A stretch of 64,000 nucleotides of DNA, taken from assembly GCF_003259315.1 (NCBI RefSeq), contig NZ_QLLT01000004.1, positions 310,001-374,000 of the forward strand. The letters run 5' to 3'. Shown here in pieces: positions 34,836-41,815 of this stretch. Position numbers and translations under genes: made by a program. The notes below the pieces were generated by a model. The model had not been told where the DNA came from, searched no databases, and saw nothing but the letters and a program-made list of their open reading frames with translations. The number at the start of each line of letters is the position of its first letter. The first letter of the stretch is position 1. This stretch comes from Kitasatospora sp. SolWspMP-SS2h. Its GTDB lineage: Bacteria > Actinomycetota > Actinomycetes > Streptomycetales > Streptomycetaceae.

Positions 34836-34867
34836 GTTCCACACACGGAACGTTCCGTATGTGGAAC
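34836..34867. promoter_or_regulatory. 32-bp palindromic operator between XRE and YbaK genes
   Basis: GTTCCACACACGGAAC (34836-34851) is followed directly by GTTCCGTATGTGGAAC (34852-34867), which is its reverse complement with one mismatch. It lies 10 bases before the regulator start and 22 before the YbaK GTG, so it can repress both divergent promoters. Confidence 0.85.
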
Positions 34868-34889
34868 GCGAATGCCCCGAGGAGCCCCC

Positions 34890-35381
34890 GTGGAACCAGC
34901 AGTACCCCTCGCCCTCCCGACCCGCAGCGCCCGGGTCGCGGCCGCCCTCGCCGCCGCAGGTGTTCCCGGGACGGTCCGCCGCCTCGCCGACTCCGCCCGC
35001 ACCGCCGCCGAGGCCGCCGCCGCGCTCGGCTGCGAGGTCGGCGCGATCGCCAACAGCCTGGTGTTCGTCTCCGACGGCGAGCCCGTGCTCGTCCTCACCA
35101 GCGGACGCCACCGCGTCGACACCGCCGCCCTCGCCGCCCGCTGGGGCCGCGGCCCGCTCCGCCGGGCCACCCCCGAGCAGGTCCGGGAGGCCACCGGCCA
35201 GGCTATCGGCGGCGTCGCCCCGACCGGCCACCCCCGCCCGCTGCCGACCGCGGTCGACCGGGCCCTCACCGACTACCCCCAGGTCTGGGCCGCCGCCGGC
35301 ACCCCGCACACGGTGTTCCCCACCACCACCGAAGAACTGCTCCGCCTCACCCGCGGCACCCTGCTCCCGGTCGGCCCCTGA
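34890..35381 (+). CDS. YbaK/EbsC-type aminoacyl-tRNA deacylase
   Basis: A 163-residue YbaK/ProX-fold protein: AALGCEVGAIANSLVFVSDG, EPVLVLTSGRHRVD, LRRATPEQVREATGQAIGGV, APTGHPRPLPTAVDRALTDY, AGTPHTVFPTTTEELLRLT. The family hydrolyses mischarged aminoacyl-tRNAs (Cys-tRNA-Pro for YbaK). The GTG at 34890 is chosen for its GAGGAG site; an in-frame ATG at 34872 is possible. It is under the palindrome shared with the XRE-cupin regulator, so editing is probably turned on by some ligand. Confidence 0.84.
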   Translation: MEPAVPLALPTRSARVAAALAAAGVPGTVRRLADSARTAAEAAAALGCEVGAIANSLVFVSDGEPVLVLTSGRHRVDTAALAARWGRGPLRRATPEQVREATGQAIGGVAPTGHPRPLPTAVDRALTDYPQVWAAAGTPHTVFPTTTEELLRLTRGTLLPVGP

Positions 35382-35548
35382 CCCGACCGGCCCCGCCGCC
35401 GGTCGGCAGGACGCCGTCGAGCCTGAGGCCGCCGACGCGCCCCGCCCGCCGGGGCCGGGGCCGGGCGTTCCGGGCCGACGGATCGAGCCGCCGGGGTGCC
35501 GGGTCGTCGGGTTGCCGGGTCGTCGGGCCGCTGGTTGGACGGGCCGGC

Positions 35549-35742
35549 GGGTGGTCGGGCGGTCACTTCGCCTACGGCGGCGCGGTCTGGTCGCCCGGCT
35601 CGATCAGGCCCGCCGGGTTGCCGGGGTGCCGGCTCGTCGGGCCGCTGAGCTGCCGGGCCGCCATGCCGTCGGGCCGACGGGTGGTCGGGCGGTCACTTCG
35701 GCTGCGGCGGTGCGGGCTGGTCGGCGGGTCCGATCCGTTCGT
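35549..35742. repeat. Duplicated 3' end of the MarR gene
   Basis: A segment of about 62 bases starting GGGTGGTCGGGCGGTCACTT at 35549 recurs at 35679, where it spans the stop codon and last codons of the MarR gene. The copies are about 80% alike by eye, 130 bases apart, in the same direction. The 311 bases between the YbaK stop and the MarR stop otherwise hold nothing recognisable. Confidence 0.65.
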
Positions 35743-36337
35743 GCAGATCGGTGAGCAGGCGGTCGAGCAGGGCGGCGAGGTGGTGGCGTTCGGTGGGGGA
35801 GAGGCCGGTGACCAGGTCTGCCTCGCGGCCCAGGACGGCGTCCACCGAGCGTTCGATCAGGGCGTGTCCGTCCGGCGTCAGGGTGACCAGTACCGCCCGG
35901 CCGCCCGCCGGGTCGGGGGAGCGGCGCACCAGGCCCTCCCGTTCCGCCCGGGCCACCCGCTGGGAGGTCGCCCCCGCCGTGACCAGCGTCCGCCGGGTCA
36001 GCTCGCGGGTCGTCAGCTCGTACGGCGCGCCGGAGCGGCGCAGCACCGCCAGCAGGTCGAGCGTGGCCGCGTCGATCCCGGCGGCCCGCAGCACCCGGTT
36101 GCGGTCGTCCGCGAAGAGTTTGGCCAGCCGCCAGATCGGGGTGACGATCTCGATCGAGTCGGTGGGCGTGCCCGGCCGTTCCCGCTGCCACGCCGCCGCG
36201 ATCGCCGCCGCCGAGCGGTCCCCCAGCGCCTCCGACCCCGGCCCGTCCGGCGGGCCGTCCGGCGGGCCGTCCGGCGTGTTGCGGCCGTCCGTGGAGCTGT
36301 CCGTGGAGCCGTCCGACGGGGCCGATGGCTCGGCCAT
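35693..36337 (-). CDS. MarR-family transcriptional regulator
   Basis: A 214-residue MarR-type winged-helix protein. A disordered Asp/Pro/Ser-rich N-terminus (1-45) precedes the domain: LDLLAVLRRSGAPYELTTRE, LTRRTLVTAGATSQRVARAE, EGLVRRSPDPAGGRAVLVTL (the wing), then the dimerisation helix SPTERHHLAALLDRLLTDLH. ATG at 36337 has a perfect GGAGG site 10 bases upstream. A palindrome lies 30 bases further upstream. It diverges from a deleted SDR gene. Confidence 0.87.
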   Translation of the reverse strand: MAEPSAPSDGSTDSSTDGRNTPDGPPDGPPDGPGSEALGDRSAAAIAAAWQRERPGTPTDSIEIVTPIWRLAKLFADDRNRVLRAAGIDAATLDLLAVLRRSGAPYELTTRELTRRTLVTAGATSQRVARAEREGLVRRSPDPAGGRAVLVTLTPDGHALIERSVDAVLGREADLVTGLSPTERHHLAALLDRLLTDLHERIGPADQPAPPQPK

Positions 36338-36367
36338 GGGGGTTGCCTCCTGCCGTCCCGGGACCGT

Positions 36368-36381
36368 GTTTAGTGCTAAAC
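36368..36381. promoter_or_regulatory. MarR operator palindrome
   Basis: GTTTAGTGCTAAAC is a perfect 14-bp palindrome in the 72-base gap between the MarR start and the SDR relic. Its AT-rich arms stand out in this GC-rich DNA. It is the shape of site bound by MarR dimers, so autoregulation and former control of the SDR gene are likely. Confidence 0.82.
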
Positions 36382-36409
36382 GTAGCAGTCGCGGCCGCAG
36401 GGGGAAGCA

Positions 36410-36659
36410 GTGGCCCGTACCGTGCTCGTCACCGGGGGGAACCGGTGGGATCGCGGCGGGCCACGTCGAGGACACCGGCTTCCTCGGCGGGGCCCTCGCC
36501 GAGGAGCGCCGCCGCGCCCTGGTCGAGGAGACCCACGACAGGCGCCCCGACACCGTCGAGGACGTCGCCGCCACCGTGCACTTCCTCGCCTCGCCGGGCG
36601 CCCGCCACCTCACCGGACCGACCCTGCGCGTCAACGGCGGTGCCCGCACCGCCCGTTGA
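36410..36659 (+). pseudogene. Short-chain dehydrogenase relic with internal deletion
   Basis: The GTG at 36410 begins ARTVLVTGG, the SDR cofactor site, but the frame is then lost after GGN. Another frame supplies the normal C-terminal end: FLGGALAEERRRALVEETHD, VEDVAATVHFLASPGARHLT, LRVNGGARTAR and TGA at 36659. About 150 central residues, including the Tyr-x3-Lys active site, are missing. The gene was presumably the MarR-regulated target. Confidence 0.75.
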
Positions 36660-36673
36660 GCACCCGGCGCGGG

Positions 36674-36970
36674 TCAGGCGTTCTTCCGGGCCCGCTGCTC
36701 GGCCGCCCGCAGCAGCTCGGCGGTACCGGCCAGCCGACCGGCCGCGGTGGTCAGGGCCAGCCCGGCGTCGGGGGTGGTGCGGCGGTCGCCGGTGACGTCG
36801 GTCAGCTCCTGGAGGGACTCCATCAGCTCGGCGATCGCCCCCAGCAGCAGGTGCTCGTCCGCCGCCGGGACGGCCTCGCGGCGCACCCGCAGCGGGACGA
36901 CCGCCTCCTCGCGGAGCTTGGCCCGCGACTCCTCCAGCCCGGTGACGGCCCTCTGCACTCCGGCGTCCAC
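36674..36970 (-). CDS. Small helical hypothetical protein
   Basis: A 98-residue protein, almost fully alpha-helical and rich in Glu, Ala and Leu (LEESRAKLREEAVVPLRVRR, then HLLLGAIAELMESLQELTDV and LLRAAEQRARKNA). It has no signal or membrane segment. A GTG at 36970 with upstream GGAGAGGAG is the start. Similar short proteins occur in streptomycetes, but I know of no function. A coiled-coil or adaptor role is possible. Confidence 0.6.
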   Translation of the reverse strand: MDAGVQRAVTGLEESRAKLREEAVVPLRVRREAVPAADEHLLLGAIAELMESLQELTDVTGDRRTTPDAGLALTTAAGRLAGTAELLRAAEQRARKNA

Positions 36971-37112
36971 ACCCGCTCCTCTCCACCGCGGCCGGACGGC
37001 CGACCGCCGCCCGTAGGAGGGCGACCTACCCGCCCCCGGACCGCCGCACCCCTCACCGCACCCACCCGGCGGAGCTCGCCCCACCCCCGCGCGCCCGCCC
37101 GCCGAAGCACGC

Positions 37113-37157
37113 GCCCCACCGCCGTCCGCCCCACCGCCGTCCGCCCCACCGCCGTCC
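37113..37157. repeat. 15-bp tandem repeat, three exact copies
   Basis: GCCCCACCGCCGTCC occurs three times head to tail at 37113, 37128 and 37143. It lies in the intergenic region between the small helical protein and the DUF2254 gene. Confidence 0.75.
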
Positions 37158-37261
37158 GCCCCCCCGCCGCCGCACGCCCCGCCGCAGCTCGCTCCACCGT
37201 CGCCGCACGTCCGGCCGCGTCCTTCCCGCCCGCCGCCGCGCCCCGCCACTAGCCTGGCCCG

Positions 37262-38581
37262 ATGAGCGAGCAGCACGGCGGGAAGGGCCGACGGCCGCGG
37301 TACCGGGCGCTGTCGCCGCTGCGGGAGCACCTGCGCGAGGCGTTCTGGTTCGCCCCGCTGCTGACCTGTCTCGGCGCGGTGCTGCTGGCCGGGCTGACCG
37401 ACCTGCTGGACCGGGAGATCTTCGCCGAGGCCGCGGCCGAGCAGGCCGCCGACACCCTGCTGTCGTTCGGCTCGGCCGCCAAGAGCGTGGTCTCCACCGT
37501 CAGCTCCGCGATGCTGACCTTCATCGGCGTGGTGTTCTCGATCTCGCTGGTCTCGCTCCAGATGGCCGCCAGCCAGTTCAGCCCCCGGGTGCTGCGGCTG
37601 TACGTGCGCAGCCGCCTGATCAAGGCGACCTTCGCCACCTGCCTGGCCACCTTCGTCTACACGCTGCTGGTCCAGCTCGGCTACGACGACACCACCGACT
37701 CGGCCCGCGCGGTGTCCGTCCCGATCGTCTCCACCGTGGTCGCGCTCGCCCTGGTGATGCTCAGCCTGGCGCTGTTCGTGCTGTACGTGCAGGCGACGCT
37801 GCGCCTGCTGCGGGTGCCGCACGTGATCGACCGGGTCACCGGCGAGTCGCTGCGGGTGCTCCAGGACTACCGCTGGCTGGCCCCGGCCGCCGGACCGGCG
37901 CCCGGCGGGGCCGCCGAGGGGCCGACCCTGCTGCACGAGGGACGCGGCGGCGTCCTGCGGGACGTCAACATCCGCCGGCTGATCCGGGTCGCCCGGCGGC
38001 ACGGCACGGTGCTGCACCAGGTGCCCCGGATCGGCGACTTCATCGCCCCCGGCACCCCCACCGTGGTGGTGGTCGGCGGCACCCCGCCCCGGCCGCGCCG
38101 GATCACCACCGCGCTGAACGTCGGCGTCGACCGGACCATGCACCAGGACCTCAGCTTCGGCTTCCGCCAGCTCGTCGACATCGCCATCCGGGCGCTCTCC
38201 CCGGCCGTCAACGACCCCACCACCGCCGTCCAGGCCGTCGACCGGATCCACCAACTGCTCGCCGTGCTGGCCCCGGTCCACCTCGGCGAGCTGCGCCACC
38301 GCGACCGGGACGGCGCGGTGCGGCTGGTCCAGCCGGTGCCCGGCTGGGAGGCCACCGTCGACCTGGCCTTCACCGAGATCCGCAGCTGCGGCGCCGGCCA
38401 GCCCCAGGTCACCCGCCGCCTGGCCGCCGCCCTCGACGACCTGCTGCGGATCACCCCCGAACCCCGCCGCGCCCCGCTGCTGCTCCAGCGCGCCCTCCTC
38501 GAACGCGCCGTCGCCGAAGCCGTCCGCGACGCCGACAACCGAGCCTTCGCGCTGACCCCCGACCGCCAGGGCATCGGCTGA
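37262..38581 (+). CDS. DUF2254 integral membrane protein
   Basis: A 439-residue protein with four predicted transmembrane helices in the first half (about 27-47, 75-95, 120-140, 150-175: FAPLLTCLGAVLLAGLTD; AMLTFIGVVFSISLVSLQMA; IKATFATCLATFVYTLLV; STVVALALVMLSLALFVLYV). The motif SQFSPRVLRLYVRSR follows the second helix and is the DUF2254 signature. The cytoplasmic C-terminal half includes DLSFGFRQLVDIAIRALSPA and NDPTTAVQAVDRI. Function is unknown; found widely in bacteria. The ribosome site is weak. Confidence 0.87.
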   Translation: MSEQHGGKGRRPRYRALSPLREHLREAFWFAPLLTCLGAVLLAGLTDLLDREIFAEAAAEQAADTLLSFGSAAKSVVSTVSSAMLTFIGVVFSISLVSLQMAASQFSPRVLRLYVRSRLIKATFATCLATFVYTLLVQLGYDDTTDSARAVSVPIVSTVVALALVMLSLALFVLYVQATLRLLRVPHVIDRVTGESLRVLQDYRWLAPAAGPAPGGAAEGPTLLHEGRGGVLRDVNIRRLIRVARRHGTVLHQVPRIGDFIAPGTPTVVVVGGTPPRPRRITTALNVGVDRTMHQDLSFGFRQLVDIAIRALSPAVNDPTTAVQAVDRIHQLLAVLAPVHLGELRHRDRDGAVRLVQPVPGWEATVDLAFTEIRSCGAGQPQVTRRLAAALDDLLRITPEPRRAPLLLQRALLERAVAEAVRDADNRAFALTPDRQGIG

Positions 38582-38616
38582 CCCCCTCCGCTTCCCCTCC
38601 GATTCCGCCGGAACGC

Positions 38617-38653
38617 CGCACCGCCCGGAACGGGAGCCGTTCCGGGCGGTGCG
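38617..38653. terminator. 17-bp perfect hairpin between convergent genes
   Basis: Bases 38617-38633 and 38637-38653 are perfect reverse complements (CGCACCGCCCGGAACGG) with only a 3-base loop. It sits between the DUF2254 and CtaG stops and can serve both. Confidence 0.85.
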
Positions 38654-38672
38654 TCCTGGTCGCGTACGGGGG

Positions 38673-39650
38673 TCAGCCGGTGGCGCGGTTGGCGCCCCGC
38701 TCCAGCGAGGCCAGGTACCGGTTGTACGCCTCCAGCTCGGCGTCGCCGTCCCGGTCGGCGGCCCGGTCGCGGCGGCGGGCCTGGCGCTCCTCGGACTTGG
38801 CCCACTGGAGGGTGAGCGCGATCAGCACGATCGCGGTGGGGATCTCGCCGAACGCCCAGGTGATGCCGCCCGCCAGCTGCTGGTCGTCGTGCAGGTTCGT
38901 CCCGGCGGGCGCCGTCGCGGTGGAGAAGGTGGAGACCAGCTGCCCGGAGGCCATCATCACCGCGACGCCGAAGAACGCGTGGAACGGCATGCCCATGAAC
39001 AGCTCGATGATCCGCATCACGAAGCCGGGGCGGTGCGGGCCGGGGTCGACGCCCATGATCGGCCAGAAGAACAGCAGGCCGACGGCGAGGAAGTGCAGCA
39101 TCATCGCCAGGTGCCCGACCCGGTACTGCATTAGGAAGTCGAACAGCGGCGTGAAGTACAGCACGTACAGGCTGGCGATGAACGCCGGGATGGTGAACGC
39201 CGGGTGCGAGACGATCCGCACGTAGGTGGAGTGCAGCAGGGCGACCAGCAGTTCGCGCGGGCCCCGGCCGCTGCCCTTGCGGGCCGGGCGCAGGGCGCGC
39301 AGCGCCAGGGTGATCGGGCCGCCGAGCAGCAGCAGGATCGGGGAGAGCATGGACAGCACCATGTGCTGCATCATGTGGGCGCTGAACAGCACCATGCCGT
39401 AGTCGTTCAGGCCGGTGTTGGTGACCAGCAGGACGGTGCCGACGCCCGCCGTCCAGGCGACCACCCGGCCGGCCGGCCACTTGTCGCCGCGCCGCCACAG
39501 CCGGACGGCACCCGCCAGGTACAGGCCGAGGGCGAGCGCGCAGAACACCAGGTAGGGCCAGTCCGGCGACCACTCCAGGGCGCGGGAGAAGGTGAAGGGG
39601 GGGAGTGGTCCCCCTCCGTGGTGGTGCATCCCCGTCATGCCGTCGCCCAT
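38673..39650 (-). CDS. ctaG: Cytochrome c oxidase assembly protein, CtaG (caa3) type
   Basis: A 325-residue polytopic membrane protein with seven or so hydrophobic helices. The sequence runs DWPYLVFCALALGLYLAGAV, FSAHMMQHMVLSMLSPILLL (His-Met-Met-x-His-Met, a probable copper-binding stretch), VGHLAMMLHFLAVGLLFFWP and GMPFHAFFGVAVMMA. It also has an N-terminal MHHHGGG. This is the Bacillus CtaG/caa3_CtaG family, which delivers copper to the CuB/CuA sites of haem-copper oxidases. It is not the Cox11-type protein of the same name. It appears to be a housekeeping gene just outside the polyketide cluster. Confidence 0.88.
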   Translation of the reverse strand: MGDGMTGMHHHGGGPLPPFTFSRALEWSPDWPYLVFCALALGLYLAGAVRLWRRGDKWPAGRVVAWTAGVGTVLLVTNTGLNDYGMVLFSAHMMQHMVLSMLSPILLLLGGPITLALRALRPARKGSGRGPRELLVALLHSTYVRIVSHPAFTIPAFIASLYVLYFTPLFDFLMQYRVGHLAMMLHFLAVGLLFFWPIMGVDPGPHRPGFVMRIIELFMGMPFHAFFGVAVMMASGQLVSTFSTATAPAGTNLHDDQQLAGGITWAFGEIPTAIVLIALTLQWAKSEERQARRRDRAADRDGDAELEAYNRYLASLERGANRATG

Positions 39651-39899
39651 CGGGCGGCCCCGCTTTCGTCCATGCCGACCGGGCCGCCGCGCGCGCGGCG
39701 GCCCGGTCGGCCCGGTGTGGCCCGGTCCGGTTTGGTCCGGTTTCGTTCGGGCCCAGCCTAGGCGGCGCTTACCGCGGCCCGGCGAGCGCCCCCGGGACGA
39801 GGGCGTCCGCGTCGGCCCGGCCCCGGGCGCGGCCGTCGACCGCCCGGCGGGCCCGCCGGTCCGTCCGGTCCCCGGGCCCGCGGTCCGGGAGGCCGCGGC

Positions 39900-41069
39900 T
39901 CACCACGTGACCGGCAGCGCCCGCAGGCCGCGGAAGACCAGTTCCGGCACGTAGGCGAGCTCGGACTCGTCCACGGCGAGGCGCAGCCCCGGATACCGTT
40001 TCAGCACGGACCCGATCGCCACCCGCATCTCCCGGCGGGCCAGCGCCGCGCCGAGGCAGAAGTGCGGCCCGTGCCCGAAGGCGAGGTGTGCGGCCGGTCC
40101 TTCGCGGGTGATGTCGAAGCGGCCCGGGTCCGGGTACGCGCCGGGGTCGCGGTTGGCCGCGACGATGACCGGCAGCACCGGTTGGCCCGCCGCCAGGCGG
40201 ACGCCCTCCAGCTCGACGGGCTCGGTCGTGACCCGGACCTCCGCCGAGCTGAAGAGCCGGCTGTAGCGCAGCAGTTCGTCGACCGCCGGTCCGATCAGGT
40301 CCGGTGCCGACCGCAGCAGCGCGAGCTGGTCCGGGTGGCGCAGCAGGGTCAGGAACGAGTTGCCCAGCTGGTTGACGGTCGTCTCGTGGCCGGCGATCAG
40401 CAGGCCCTCCAGGTTGGCCAGCAGCTCGGGCTCGGTGAGGTGGTCGCCCTCGTCGTTGGCGGCGACCATGGCCGAGATCAGCCCGTCGTCCGGCCGCGCC
40501 CGCTTCTGCCGCACCAGATCGGCGAGCCAGTCCTGCATCTCGCCCTGGGCGGACCGCAGTTCGTCCGGGGTGATGTCCGTGACGAACAGCCGCCTGGTCC
40601 ACCTGCGGATGGCCCCCGCCTCGGAGTAGGGCACGCCGAGCAGCTCGCAGATGACCATCAGCGGCAGGGGGGCGCAGAGACCCGCCACCAGATCCGCGGG
40701 GGGTTCGAGGGCGTCGAGCAAGGAGTCCACGACGGACTGCACCCGCGGTTCGAGCCGGTCGACCATGCGCGGGCTGAACGCCTGCGCCATCAGCTTGCGC
40801 AGGCGGGCGTGGCGCTCGCCGTCCAGGCTGGTGACCAGCAACGGGTCGGCGGCGACGGACAGTTTCAGCGGGCTGCCCGGAAGCGTCGCCGCCTCCCGGC
40901 TGAACCGGCTGTCGCTCAGGACCTGCCGCACCGCCCGGTGGGAGAGGGCGAGCCACACCTCCGCCGCCCCCATCGTCGCGAGGACGACCGGGGCCTGTGC
41001 GAGCAGGGCCTCGGCCTCGGGCTCGTCGTCGAGGTGGTGCGGCGTGGTGAAGGGGAACGTGGCTTGCAT
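39900..41069 (-). CDS. Cytochrome P450 (CYP), probable polyketide tailoring enzyme
   Basis: A 389-residue bacterial class I P450 with all hallmarks. The I-helix oxygen-binding motif is LLIAGHETTVNQLGNS, the K-helix ExxR is in VDELLRYSR, and the haem loop is AFGHGPHFCLGAALARRE with the thiolate ligand Cys338. It would need ferredoxin and reductase partners, none of which are in the window. It hydroxylates or epoxidises a small molecule. Its position, divergent from the PKS gene across a 746-base gap, argues that it tailors the polyketide. The ATG at 41069 has a CAGGAGG site 6 bases upstream. Confidence 0.9.
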   Translation of the reverse strand: MQATFPFTTPHHLDDEPEAEALLAQAPVVLATMGAAEVWLALSHRAVRQVLSDSRFSREAATLPGSPLKLSVAADPLLVTSLDGERHARLRKLMAQAFSPRMVDRLEPRVQSVVDSLLDALEPPADLVAGLCAPLPLMVICELLGVPYSEAGAIRRWTRRLFVTDITPDELRSAQGEMQDWLADLVRQKRARPDDGLISAMVAANDEGDHLTEPELLANLEGLLIAGHETTVNQLGNSFLTLLRHPDQLALLRSAPDLIGPAVDELLRYSRLFSSAEVRVTTEPVELEGVRLAAGQPVLPVIVAANRDPGAYPDPGRFDITREGPAAHLAFGHGPHFCLGAALARREMRVAIGSVLKRYPGLRLAVDESELAYVPELVFRGLRALPVTW

Positions 41070-41815
41070 CGCTGCCTCCTGACTGGGCGTCACCGGAGCC
41101 GGGCACCGGGTGCCGGGCCGCGAACGGCCGCGAACTGCCGCGGACGGTGCGGGGAACGGTGCGGGGAACGGTGACGGCCGGATGGTGGGCCGCCGACGGC
41201 GGCGGTGGCGTCGGCGGCCGGTCCGCCCGATCCGGGCGGTGAGCGCCGTGCGGCGGTTTTTCCGGGTGGCCGGACGACGGTCGGGGACGTTCTTCTGCGC
41301 GCGTGCGAACGGGATTCTAGGGCGTTGTCACCGGCGGCGTCGATGGTGCCCCGTGAACCCGTTCCGGGCGTGCCGGTGCGGGGGGCGGCCGGACTTCCGC
41401 GAGAAACGGCGCGTTTCCCGGGCACAGCACGAATCGCGCCACGGCGCCTTTGTCGTGCAGGCATATGACATTGCGAGGTGCCTCGTTTGAGCCAGCCTTC
41501 GCGTGGCCTATGGCGACGGCGTGATGTTGCTGCCATGCTCGTCTCCGCGGCGGGACGATCATCGCTTCGGCCCCCTCGCGCTCAGCTCACCAGCGCATCT
41601 TCCTCGGAGAGCATCGCCGACGCTGTCCCTTCCGAGGGCCGCTCCACTGATCCAGGCGCCCGAAGCGCGGTCGAGTCCGTTTCGGATATCACCGGGCCGC
41701 CGGGCTGCCCGCGTGCTCCACGCCCCGGCCGCCCGCGCGGCGGGGCCGCACCATCGGGACTGCTACGGAAACACCCCGCCTTCCTTCATTCCCCGGCTCA
41801 CGAGGTGTCGCTGCG
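41070..41815. promoter_or_regulatory. Divergent control region between P450 and PKS genes
   Basis: No gene is supported in these 746 bases; open frames on both strands give Arg/Pro-rich, motif-free translations. A less GC-rich part lies at about 41440-41570 and is the best place for the PKS promoter. A GAGG ribosome site (41802-41805) lies 10 bases before the PKS ATG. No regulator binding site was recognised. Confidence 0.5.
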
